DNA from: Planctomycetaceae bacterium
GTDB taxonomy: Bacteria; Planctomycetota; Phycisphaerae; Phycisphaerales; SM1A02
NCBI GenBank assembly: GCA_002685335.1
Contig: NYWY01000054.1
Location: 26,791-90,790, forward strand
DNA length: 64,000 bases
Direction: 5' to 3'
Of the stretch, positions 42,742-50,905 are shown one piece after another (position 1 is the first letter of the stretch; each line of letters starts with the position of its first letter). The position numbers and the translations under genes were made by a program. The notes beneath the pieces are model-generated. The model made no database searches. It was not told the origin of the DNA and worked only from the letters and a program-made list of their open reading frames with translations.

Positions 42742-43629
42742 ATGACCTTCCAGGACGACTACACCGTCCGGCTCGGCACCTTCGAGGGGCCGCTGGACCT
42801 GCTGCTCTACCTGATCCGGCGTGCGGAAGTCGATATCCACGACATTCCCATCGTCGAGATCACCGATCAATATCTGGATGCGATCGCCCATCTCGATCGC
42901 GAGGAGTCACTCGACATCGACGCCGCGGGCGAATTCCTCGTCCTGGCCGCGACCCTGGTGGAGTTGAAGTCCAGGACGCTCGCGCCCCGCAAGGACGGTG
43001 ATGAGGAGGAACCGGAGGAGGGCGAGGCCGCCGAGGCGACGGATCCCCGTCAGGATCTCGTGCGGCAGTTGCTGGCGTATCAACGATATCGCTCCGCGGC
43101 CGGGGACCTGGACGATCGCCGGGAGGCGTTCGCGTCCCGGTGGCCGGTCCGGATCCGCATCGGCGAGGCCGAGGGCGACGAGGAGCCCGAAGCACCGGCA
43201 CTGGAACTCGACGACGTGCATGCGGGAGATCTCTTCGATGCGTTCGAACGGATCATGGCCGCGATCGACCCCACCCGGCTCGGTGAGCATGCGGTTGAAT
43301 ACGACGACACTCCGATCACCCTGCACCAGGAGGATCTGATGGATCGCCTCGGACGTAGCGAAGGCAGCCGGATCAGTCTTCGAGAGGCCTTTGAAGGGCG
43401 GACCCGCGGGGCGATGATCGGTCTCTTTCTCGCGCTGCTCGAACTCGCTCGACAGCGTCGCATCGTCTTTCATCAGGACGACATGGGGGAGATCGACCTG
43501 GAAGTCAACCAGGACGGCGATGAGGCGGCCCTCGCCGAGTCGGAAGCTCGGGACGATGACGGAATCGAAGCAGAGGCCGGGCCGCCCGCTTCCAGCGAGA
43601 CCGAACCCGCCCCGGACGCTTCGAGCTAG
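42742..43629 (+). CDS. scpA: Segregation and condensation protein A
   Basis: The product has 295 residues. ScpA is the kleisin that bridges SMC heads with ScpB in chromosome condensation. The N-terminal FEGPLDLLLYLIRRAEVDIHDIPI and LVLAATLVELKSRTLAP are diagnostic, and the C-terminal winged-helix FLALLELARQRRIVFHQDDMGEIDL is intact. The middle linker and the last about 35 residues are acidic and probably disordered. Its TAG stop is shared palindromically with convergent recQ. Confidence 0.93.
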   Translation: MTFQDDYTVRLGTFEGPLDLLLYLIRRAEVDIHDIPIVEITDQYLDAIAHLDREESLDIDAAGEFLVLAATLVELKSRTLAPRKDGDEEEPEEGEAAEATDPRQDLVRQLLAYQRYRSAAGDLDDRREAFASRWPVRIRIGEAEGDEEPEAPALELDDVHAGDLFDAFERIMAAIDPTRLGEHAVEYDDTPITLHQEDLMDRLGRSEGSRISLREAFEGRTRGAMIGLFLALLELARQRRIVFHQDDMGEIDLEVNQDGDEAALAESEARDDDGIEAEAGPPASSETEPAPDASS

Positions 43630-45569
43630 ACCGAGCGGTCCCGTCCGCCGCCGTGATCACGATCCCAGTCATCGAGCACTTCAAGCAGCGAGGGGCCGAA
43701 CTCGGCGAGTTTCCGGCGTCCGAGGCCGCGGATGCCGGCCATCGATTCGACGCTCGACGGACGGGCCCGCGCCAGGTCTCGGAGCACGGCGTCGGTCGCG
43801 ATGACGTAGGCGGGTTTGGCCTTGGTCGCGGCGAGTTCCCGCCGACGAGCCCGAAGTTCCTCGAAGAGCGTGCGGTCGACGCCGGAGAAGTCCGCGGCGT
43901 CCCGTCCGGTCGCCGCCTGTCGTTCACGTGAGATCCGGCCGCGGGCCGGCTTGGCGAGCTCGACTTCTCGTTCGCCGCGAAGCACCGGGACTCCGCCGGT
44001 GGCGAGGGTGAGGACGGGGCGGTCGCCGCCGGTTCGTTCCAGACAACCGAGGGCGGTGAGCTGGCCGATCAGATCGGTGACCTGGGACTTCGTCAGATCC
44101 TTCAAGAGACCGAAGGTCGAGAGTTCGTCGTGCCGCATCGATCGGATCCGCTCGGTGTTGCCACCGACCATGATGTCCGCCAGATGTCCGGCTCCGAACT
44201 GCTGCCCGAGGGTGCCGAGGCGAGCGACGCAGGACAGGATCTTGCGGGCCACGGTGGTCGCGTCCTCGAGGCGTTCGATCTCCCCGAGGCAGGCGTCGCA
44301 GGCGCCGCATCCGCCTTCTTCGGCGTCGGATCCGTTCCATTCATGTCCGAAGTACTCGACCACGGCCCGGTGGCGGCAACCCAGGCCGCGGCACCAGGAC
44401 GAGGTCTCGGTCAGCAGATCGAGCTGGGCTCGAGTGTTCCTCGCCACGAGGGTCGGATCACCGCCGTCCGCGATGGCCTCCTCGGCGGAACGTTCGATCA
44501 GGCTCTGCCATCGTGCCGCGTCCGATGCCGCGTGCAGCAGCACGCATTCCGCGGAGAGCCCGTCCCGACCCGCCCGCCCCGCCTCTTGCTGATAGTGCTC
44601 CAGTGACTTCGGCATGTTGGCATGGATGACGCATCGCACGTCGCTGCGATCGATCCCCATGCCGAACGCGACGGTCGCGACCACCACCGGGAGTTGATCG
44701 GCCTGGAATCGCTCGTGCACGCCGGCGCGCTTGGTCGCGGGCAGTCCGGCGTGATAGCACGCGGCCTGAATGCCGCGGTCGACGAGTTTTCCGGCGATTC
44801 GCTCGGATTCGGCCCGGGTCTGGACGTAGATGATCGATGCATCCCCTTCATGTCGCTTGAGCACGTCGAGGATCTGGGGGATCACATCGGTCCTGGGCTT
44901 CACCCGGAAGATGAGATTGGGGCGATCGACCGACCCCACGACTCGAACCGGATTCTCGAGTCGGAGCTGCTCGACGATGTCGTCCCGCACCCGGGGGGTC
45001 GCGGTCGCGGTGCAGGCGAGCATGGGAACGTCGGGCATCTGGGCCCGGATGTCCGCGAGTCTTCGATAGTCGGGACGGAAATCATGGCCCCACTGGCTGA
45101 TGCAGTGGGCCTCATCGATGGCGATCAGACATGGGTCCGCCGCGGAGAGGATCTCGAGCAACGGGCCCAGGGCGAGGCGTTCGGGGGCGAGGTACAGCAC
45201 CGGGACCCGACCGTGCACGAAATCTCGCAGGACCTGTCGATTCTCCTCCTCACTGAGAAGTCCATGCAACGCCGCGGCCGGAACCCCGCTCGCCCGGAGG
45301 CTGTCGACCTGATCCTTCATCAGGCTGACCAGCGGGCTGAGGACGATCGCGGGGCGATCACGAACCAAGGGTGGAAGCTGGTAGCACACCGACTTTCCAC
45401 CGCCGGTGGGAAGGACGAGAAGGGTGTCCCGCCCTTCGAGGACCGAGGTCACGGCCTGGCGTTGCATGGGACGCAAGGCCTCGTGGCCCCAGAACTCGCG
45501 CAGGTTCGATTCCGCCCGTTCCAGGTCGCCACCTCGATCGGTGGTCGTCGACGAGGCTGGTTCATTCAT
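43626..45569 (-). CDS. recQ: ATP-dependent DNA helicase RecQ
   Basis: The product has 647 residues. The superfamily 2 helicase domains show LVLPTGGGKSVCYQLP (Walker A), IDEAHCISQWGHDFRPDY and the DVRCVIHANMPKSLEHYQQEAGRAGRDG motif VI region. The RecQ zinc-binding cysteines (GLGCRH and CGACDACLG) and a C-terminal HRDC domain (GIRGLGRRKLAEFG) are present. It unwinds forked DNA in recombination and repair. It overlaps dacB by 4 nt at its start, and at its end the palindrome CTAG is the stop on both strands. Confidence 0.95.
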   Translation of the reverse strand: MNEPASSTTTDRGGDLERAESNLREFWGHEALRPMQRQAVTSVLEGRDTLLVLPTGGGKSVCYQLPPLVRDRPAIVLSPLVSLMKDQVDSLRASGVPAAALHGLLSEEENRQVLRDFVHGRVPVLYLAPERLALGPLLEILSAADPCLIAIDEAHCISQWGHDFRPDYRRLADIRAQMPDVPMLACTATATPRVRDDIVEQLRLENPVRVVGSVDRPNLIFRVKPRTDVIPQILDVLKRHEGDASIIYVQTRAESERIAGKLVDRGIQAACYHAGLPATKRAGVHERFQADQLPVVVATVAFGMGIDRSDVRCVIHANMPKSLEHYQQEAGRAGRDGLSAECVLLHAASDAARWQSLIERSAEEAIADGGDPTLVARNTRAQLDLLTETSSWCRGLGCRHRAVVEYFGHEWNGSDAEEGGCGACDACLGEIERLEDATTVARKILSCVARLGTLGQQFGAGHLADIMVGGNTERIRSMRHDELSTFGLLKDLTKSQVTDLIGQLTALGCLERTGGDRPVLTLATGGVPVLRGEREVELAKPARGRISRERQAATGRDAADFSGVDRTLFEELRARRRELAATKAKPAYVIATDAVLRDLARARPSSVESMAGIRGLGRRKLAEFGPSLLEVLDDWDRDHGGGRDRSV

Positions 45570-47341
45570 GAACTTCGGCCGTGGTTGGCGATTTCACGGG
45601 CGACCTTCTCCTGCAGCGCCTTGGCGTCACGGACGTTCGAAGCGACGCCGTTGCAGAGCACGCTGAAGGTCCAGCGTCGTCCGTCGGGCGCGGTGACGTA
45701 GCCACTGAGCGTGCTGACGCCGCTGATGTATCCGCTCTTGCCGTCCACTCGCCATCCGGCGGGGAAGTCCCGGAATCGCCGGCCGAGCGTGCCGTCGTCT
45801 GGATCACCTCCGGACGAAAGACTCTCCACGAACAGATCCCGGATCGAATCATCGTCGTCGAAGGAGTCGAGCCAGGCGGTCATGAAGGATGCGGTGACCA
45901 GGTTGTCGTGTGACAGTCCGGAACCGTCGTCGATCTTCAGGTCTTCGACCAGGCCCGAGGACGCGGGTCCCAGGCGTTCGCCGGCGATGTCGAGAATCGT
46001 CTCCTGGGCATCCGCCCAGCGTCCGGGCGTGCCGAGATGTTCATGCACCGTTCGCTTGAGGAGCGCTTCGGCGTACATGTTCTGGCTCTGTTCGTTGCAG
46101 CGTTCGACGATTCGATCGATCGGAGATCGAATCACCGGTCCGATCGCGGGAACGCCTTCGGGTTCCTGCACCTTCCCACGCCGGACCTCGGTCACTTCCA
46201 GTCCGTTCTGTTCGAGCCGGTAGGCGAGCAATCGACCCAGCATCAGGCCGGGGTCGTGGATGGTCAACTCCAATGGATCCTGCTTTTCGCTGAATCGACC
46301 CTTGACGCCGCCTCGGAAGGTGAGTTCGTTGGAGGTCGGGCTGCGACTGATCCAGGCCGTGGAGCTGCCGCCTTTCTTCACGCGGGTCGAACGATTTCGT
46401 GACGACGCGAGGATCCACGGTGCCGCGGGTCGCATGTCGGACCAGTCCGGAGAGCCTCCACCGGTGGCATCGGGTCGGAAGTGGAAGGTGTTCCGATGGA
46501 AATTGAGACCCCCGACCTCGGCGGCATACCGCTTCAGGCGATCGTTGTCGTTCCACCCGTCGTGCCAACCTTCGGATTCGAAGATCGAATCATCGATCAC
46601 GATGTCGATCGGCGGCAGAGCGCCGGCTCCATGGTTGGCCCGATGATCCCGGACGATCGCGTCGACCCAGAATCCGAGCAGCGCCTCCTCGTCGATCTCC
46701 CGACGTTCGCCCTGGCGATCGCGGTAGCGAAGGAGATTGAAGAACGCCGGGTCCCCGAGGGCGGGATCACCATCGCCCATCAACACATAGGCGTTTCCGG
46801 AGCGGATCACCTTGGTCTCGAACTGGAAGTCGGGCCCGAGTTCGTGCAGGGCGGCACCGGTGGTCACGACCTTGAGATTGCTGGCGGGGGACATCGGACG
46901 GTCCGCCCGGATCGCGACCAGTTCCCGGCCCGGTCCGGGGCCGTCGTCGCAGGCTCGGACGCTCACCGCGATGACGCCCTTGCCGAAGTCATACTGGTTC
47001 ACGGCCCGGCGGACCCGGGTGGCGAGCAGGGCTTCGGCGTCCGCGGAAGCCCGAGGGGGCGGCGGGGCCACGACCTCTTTGGAATTCGAAATGGAAGTCA
47101 GGCCGGGCCCGGGCCCCCGATCCAAGACTCGAGCGGCGACCGGTCCAGCGGCTGCCGACGTCGTCGGCCGAATGGTCGAAGCGGGCCGGGTGAGACCGGG
47201 GATCACGAGCATCGCGACGAGGACGCCGGACACGACGAGCAGGCCTCGCGCCAGGCCCCACGCCAGACGACGAGTTCGGCGGTGGCGTCGGATGGACCGA
47301 GGGGATTCTGGTTGATGGATCAAGTCGAGCAGCCTCCGCAT
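45566..47341 (-). CDS. dacB: D-alanyl-D-alanine carboxypeptidase/endopeptidase (PBP4, S13)
   Basis: The product has 591 residues from ATG 47341. A cytoplasmic tail of about 25 residues and one membrane segment (LARGLLVVSGVLVAMLVI) lead to the S13 peptidase: SPASNLK holds the catalytic Ser and Lys, EQSQNMYAE the SxN motif, and DGKSGYISG the KTG-like motif. It trims peptidoglycan in the periplasm. The start is uncertain because the frame stays open to 47443, where it would overlap the divergent HTH gene. Coupled to recQ by a 4-nt overlap, an odd functional pairing. Confidence 0.88.
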   Translation of the reverse strand: MRRLLDLIHQPESPRSIRRHRRTRRLAWGLARGLLVVSGVLVAMLVIPGLTRPASTIRPTTSAAAGPVAARVLDRGPGPGLTSISNSKEVVAPPPPRASADAEALLATRVRRAVNQYDFGKGVIAVSVRACDDGPGPGRELVAIRADRPMSPASNLKVVTTGAALHELGPDFQFETKVIRSGNAYVLMGDGDPALGDPAFFNLLRYRDRQGERREIDEEALLGFWVDAIVRDHRANHGAGALPPIDIVIDDSIFESEGWHDGWNDNDRLKRYAAEVGGLNFHRNTFHFRPDATGGGSPDWSDMRPAAPWILASSRNRSTRVKKGGSSTAWISRSPTSNELTFRGGVKGRFSEKQDPLELTIHDPGLMLGRLLAYRLEQNGLEVTEVRRGKVQEPEGVPAIGPVIRSPIDRIVERCNEQSQNMYAEALLKRTVHEHLGTPGRWADAQETILDIAGERLGPASSGLVEDLKIDDGSGLSHDNLVTASFMTAWLDSFDDDDSIRDLFVESLSSGGDPDDGTLGRRFRDFPAGWRVDGKSGYISGVSTLSGYVTAPDGRRWTFSVLCNGVASNVRDAKALQEKVAREIANHGRSS

Positions 47342-47409
47342 CCGTGCGTCGAGTCGCCGTCGTTCGGCTCCGAAGTCTATCGGGCCGGCCGCAAGGTTTC
47401 TCGACTCTC

Positions 47410-47415
47410 TACCAT
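47410..47415 (+). promoter_or_regulatory. Possible -10 element (TACCAT) of the membrane-tethered HTH gene
   Basis: TACCAT is 9 nt before ATG 47425, slightly more than in the other leaderless candidates. Confidence 0.35.
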
Positions 47416-47424
47416 TGATCTTCA

Positions 47425-47940
47425 ATGCCACGCTTCTTCCCAAGATTCGGATTCGATTCTCGATTCCGGCCGTCCCATCCGGCCCGGGCGAGACGGATCG
47501 CGCGGCTGCTGCACGCCCTCGGGGAACCGGTGAAGGTTGCGGAACGACACGGCCGAGCCCTGGCGGGTCGCATCGCCGACGGACCGCGGGGGGAACGACT
47601 CGCGATTCTCGAGCATCGAGAGAGAAGTCCCGGCGGAGGGGATCGGGGACGGGAGGCCTGGGTGCTTCGTCGGGTGCTCGGCTGGTCCGATCGGGACGCG
47701 GCCAAGGCCTTGGATTGTTCGAGAACCGCGTTGCATGGGCATCTCCAGACGATTTCCGGTCGCTTCGACGACGACGATGTCGCGGCCCTTCGCCAGGGGA
47801 TCGCCCGGGTGGATGGTGGAATGGTCCACCCCGAAGTCCGGTCCGGCCGAGCGCCGAGTGGCTGGTCGAGACTCCTGCCGCTGGTGGTGGCGGTGGCGGT
47901 GGTGCTCGCCCTGGTCATGGCCACCCGGTGGTTCGACTGA
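47425..47940 (+). CDS. Membrane-tethered helix-turn-helix protein
   Basis: The product has 171 residues. Residues about 75-112 (REAWVLRRVLGWSDRDAAKALDCSRTALHGHL) look like a sigma-70 region 4 or LuxR-type helix-turn-helix. The C-terminus ends in a membrane segment LLPLVVAVAVVLALVMA with a very short tail, so the DNA-binding part would face the cytoplasm. The N-terminus is strongly Arg-rich. It resembles truncated ECF-like sigma factors without region 2. The gene is divergent from dacB and followed 29 nt later by another small membrane protein. Confidence 0.65.
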   Translation: MPRFFPRFGFDSRFRPSHPARARRIARLLHALGEPVKVAERHGRALAGRIADGPRGERLAILEHRERSPGGGDRGREAWVLRRVLGWSDRDAAKALDCSRTALHGHLQTISGRFDDDDVAALRQGIARVDGGMVHPEVRSGRAPSGWSRLLPLVVAVAVVLALVMATRWFD

Positions 47941-47957
47941 GCATGGGGCGGGCCTCC

Positions 47958-47963
47958 TATCAT
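47958..47963 (+). promoter_or_regulatory. -10 element (TATCAT) placed for a leaderless transcript
   Basis: TATCAT is followed by 6 nt and ATG 47970. Confidence 0.45.
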
Positions 47964-47969
47964 CCGGTC

Positions 47970-48605
47970 ATGAATCGGCACGTCATCTCGAGCTCTCGGC
48001 GTCGGCAGGGAGGGATCAGGGCATGGCTGCTGCTCGCGCTGGTGGTCGGTATCACGGCCGGCCTGGTCAGGATCTTCGTGATCAACCTGCCCGATCCGCC
48101 GCGATTCGATCCGCTCACCATCGAACCGGGTTCGGAAGCTGGAGACCGCGGACACTTCGGTGTCACCTTGCGGATCGGGGCCCGGCCCACCCCGACGGAA
48201 CGGGCCTGGCGAACGCGAAATTTCGGCTTCGCCGACGGTCGCCCCGGGCCGACCAATCGCTTGGACGGGCTCGACCTCGAAGGCGGTGACTGGACCTACG
48301 TCTGCCGGGTGCCGATCGCTCGAGCGGAAACCACCCCCGCGACCCTCGCCTTTCAGATCCAAGACGCCTGGCTGGTGGTTCGTTCCGAAGAGGCGGTGAT
48401 ACTCGAGGGTGGCGGGGAGGGATCGACCCTGATGGAATCCAACTCGCTCCTCCTGCCGGTGGGAGTCGGGGAACTGGTGGTCGAAGTCAAGCCCCTGGGA
48501 CCGCGGGCCTCGCTCGCCGGATCATGGCATCCGCCGGGTGATTCGACCGAACGCCGGAATCTCCGGACGCTGTCCGATACCGGCACGGACCGGATCCGCG
48601 ACTGA
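47970..48605 (+). CDS. Membrane-anchored protein, hypothetical
   Basis: The product has 211 residues from ATG 47970. An Arg-rich start leads to one membrane segment at about 19-37 (WLLLALVVGITAGLVRIFVI) and a periplasmic domain of about 165 residues rich in beta strands (FGVTLRIGARPTPTERAW; LAFQIQDAWLVVRSEEAVILEGGG). No family recognised. It closely follows the tethered HTH gene but may have its own promoter. A good terminator follows. Confidence 0.65.
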   Translation: MNRHVISSSRRRQGGIRAWLLLALVVGITAGLVRIFVINLPDPPRFDPLTIEPGSEAGDRGHFGVTLRIGARPTPTERAWRTRNFGFADGRPGPTNRLDGLDLEGGDWTYVCRVPIARAETTPATLAFQIQDAWLVVRSEEAVILEGGGEGSTLMESNSLLLPVGVGELVVEVKPLGPRASLAGSWHPPGDSTERRNLRTLSDTGTDRIRD

Positions 48606-48620
48606 CTCGACGCATGAAAA

Positions 48621-48642
48621 AACCCGGTCCGAAGACCGGGTT
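48621..48642. terminator. Bidirectional terminator between the hypothetical gene and tsf
   Basis: AACCCGGTC at 48621-48629 and GACCGGGTT at 48634-48642 form a 9-bp stem around CGAA, with AAAA before and CGTTCGTT after. It serves both convergent units. Confidence 0.8.
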
Positions 48643-48689
48643 CGTTCGTTGATCGGAAGGCGGCTCCCCGTCGGGGTGCCGGAGCGGAA

Positions 48690-49496
48690 TCACTCGGCGC
48701 CGACCTGGTAGCGGACGAACGCCTTGAGGGTCGTTCCGGCGGGAAGAAGCTCCTTGATCTGCTTCGTCTCGTCGCGAACGAACTTCTGGCCGAGGAGGGT
48801 GACCTCTTCGTAGAACTTCCTGATCTTGCCCTCGGCGATCTTCTCGGCGATCTCGGGAGGCTTGCCGCTGTTCTCGGCTTCGGCCTTGGCTTCGCCCATC
48901 TTCAGGGCGACCAGCTCGGGCGGGAGCCCGGTCTGATCGACCGCCATCGGCGTGGGCACGTGGGCGGCCACGTGCTGGCAGATGCCGGTGGCGACGTCTT
49001 CGGGGACATCGCCTTCGAACTGCAGGAGCACCCCGAGCTTCGAGTCGTGATGGAGGTAGGAACCGAAGCTCCCGCCACTGAGTTTCACGCCTCGGGCCAT
49101 CGACAGGTTCTCGCCGGTGGTGATCCGGACGTCGTCGAGCAACTTGCGCTCGGCGTCGCCCAGTTCGATGTCGCCGTCTCCGCCCTTGATGGCGGCGGCG
49201 GCGATGGTGGCGGACATGTCGCGGAACGAATCGTTCCGGGCGGTGAAGTCGGTCTCGGCCCGCATCTCAAGGATCACGGCCTGGTCACCATCGATGACGA
49301 TGGTGATGCAGCCTTCACCCGCGGCCCGATCGGCCCGGGTGTCCATCTTTCCCTTGAGCTTCTCACGCAGGGCCTCTTCGGCGACCGCGGCATCGCCGCC
49401 GGCCTCGATGAGAGCCTTCTTGCAGTCCATCATTCCCAAGCCGGTCTTCTGGCGGAGGGCCATCACGTCCTTGGCATTGACGTCGGTGGTGGACAT
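48690..49496 (-). CDS. tsf: Elongation factor Ts
   Basis: The product has 268 residues. EF-Ts recycles EF-Tu by releasing GDP. The N-terminal UBA-like VMALRQKTGLGMMDCKKALIEAGGD and the TDFTARND motif that contacts EF-Tu are present. It follows rpsB by 50 nt, the classic rpsB-tsf order. Only one TDFVARN-type core repeat is obvious, as in many bacteria. Confidence 0.96.
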   Translation of the reverse strand: MSTTDVNAKDVMALRQKTGLGMMDCKKALIEAGGDAAVAEEALREKLKGKMDTRADRAAGEGCITIVIDGDQAVILEMRAETDFTARNDSFRDMSATIAAAAIKGGDGDIELGDAERKLLDDVRITTGENLSMARGVKLSGGSFGSYLHHDSKLGVLLQFEGDVPEDVATGICQHVAAHVPTPMAVDQTGLPPELVALKMGEAKAEAENSGKPPEIAEKIAEGKIRKFYEEVTLLGQKFVRDETKQIKELLPAGTTLKAFVRYQVGAE

Positions 49497-49546
49497 CGTC
49501 GGTTCCGTTTTACGTTGATCTGGAAAAAGTGTTGACGCTTGGGGCC

Positions 49547-50416
49547 TCAGGCCCCGGAGGTCTCGGTGGGAGCACTGGTGTCGGCGACGGGAGCGGCTGC
49601 TTCTTCGACCGGCTTTTCAGCGGCCTTTTCGGCATTGCCATCGGCCCGGAACTGACTCCGACTCGAGCGGCGACGAGGCGCGGCGTGGTCGTCGCCCTCG
49701 GTGTCTCCTTCACGGCTGGCGGCGGCGGCCATGGCGGCCTGCTGCTTGCCTTCGGTGGCGGCGGCACAGAGCTCGCGAATCACGACGTCGATGGAACGCA
49801 TCGAATCGTCGTTGCCGGGGATCGGAATGTCCGCAAGGTTGGGATCACCGTCGGTGTCGATGAGACAGATGGTGGGGATGCCCAGGTTGCGGGCCTCGTT
49901 GAGCGCGTTCTTCTCGCGATTCACGTCGACCACGATCATCGCGCCGGGCAGGTTGCCCATGCGACGGATGCCGTTGAGGTTCCGGTGGATCTTTCGCTGC
50001 TCGCGCATCAACTGCGATTCCATCTTCTTCGAGTACGACTTGATCTCGCCGCTTTCGATCAGCTGGTCGAGCTCTTCGAGTCGCTTCAGCCGTTCGCGGA
50101 TGGTTCGGAAGTTGGTGAGCGTGCCACCCAGCCACCGCTCGGTGACGTAGGGCTGGTTGACATCGGTGCAGTACTTCTCGATCGCGCTCTGGGCCTGTCG
50201 CTTGGTGCCGACGAAGACGACGTCCTTGCCTTCGGAAGCGACCTTCTGTACGAGCTTCCGGGCGAGCAGAAGACCCTTGATGGTCTCCTTGATGTCGATG
50301 ATGTCGATCTGGTTCCGGGTCGCGAAGATGTACGGTCGCATCTTCGGGTTCCAGTTGCTTCGGCGCTGGCCGAAGTGGATGCCCGCTTCGATGAGTTCCT
50401 TGACGAGGGATGCCAT
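49547..50416 (-). CDS. rpsB: 30S ribosomal protein S2
   Basis: The product has 289 residues. The N-terminus LVKELIEAGIHFGQRRSNWNPKMRPYI and the VIDVN-like MIVVDVNREKNALNEARNLGIPTICLIDTDGDP match S2. The last about 55 residues are an Ala/Glu-rich extension with a basic patch (APRRRSSRSQFR) not found in E. coli. It starts the rpsB-tsf operon, preceded by a long leader. Confidence 0.96.
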   Translation of the reverse strand: MASLVKELIEAGIHFGQRRSNWNPKMRPYIFATRNQIDIIDIKETIKGLLLARKLVQKVASEGKDVVFVGTKRQAQSAIEKYCTDVNQPYVTERWLGGTLTNFRTIRERLKRLEELDQLIESGEIKSYSKKMESQLMREQRKIHRNLNGIRRMGNLPGAMIVVDVNREKNALNEARNLGIPTICLIDTDGDPNLADIPIPGNDDSMRSIDVVIRELCAAATEGKQQAAMAAAASREGDTEGDDHAAPRRRSSRSQFRADGNAEKAAEKPVEEAAAPVADTSAPTETSGA

Positions 50417-50905
50417 GAGACTGACCTTTCCGCCCGGCGATGCGACGCGGGGCTTGAGCGATCGGAAGGATCGCGAGACTGCAGCGACACCTGCGATTCA
50501 ATCCGGTGGTGGGCCTGGTTCGCCGTCGAGGCGAGGCCGGTGGATCGCGGAAGGGCGCTTGACCGAACGTGAGTTGAATCCGATACGACGCGGATTCGAA
50601 ACGGTACGACCCGCAGGAGCGGGGCGCGGAGACTCCGAAAGCCCACCACGGACTTCCGGCCGACTCTTCGGGCGATGATCGATCTTCGACCGAGGACGAA
50701 TCGGAGAGGATACCCCGCCCCCGCCTCGGAAGCAACGAACCGCACCGCTTTTCGGGGCCGGAGAGGCGGTTTCCGAACCACCAGCGGCTCGAACGCGGGC
50801 GGGGACGCCTTCCGCCCCCGTCGCCCGTACCATGGTCTCTCTGGGCTCGGGTTGCCAATCGAACCCCGAATTCACCTTTCTCCACCCCCACACAGGCGAT
50901 TTCAC
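50417..50905. other. 489-bp divergent intergenic region between rpsB and phosphomannomutase
   Basis: It holds the rpsB promoter at 50707-50735 and a minus-strand leader of about 285 nt, plus a TACCAT at 50828-50833 that could serve the plus-strand phosphomannomutase gene. A small hairpin GCGATC/GATCGC (50458-50474) lies about 42 nt before rpsB. No gene with plausible codon pattern is seen. Confidence 0.5.
50707..50735 (-). promoter_or_regulatory. Promoter of rpsB-tsf
   Basis: On the minus strand TTGCTT (complement of 50730-50735), a 17-nt spacer, and TATCCT (complement of 50707-50712). The transcript would start near 50700, leaving a leader of about 285 nt before rpsB. Confidence 0.5.
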
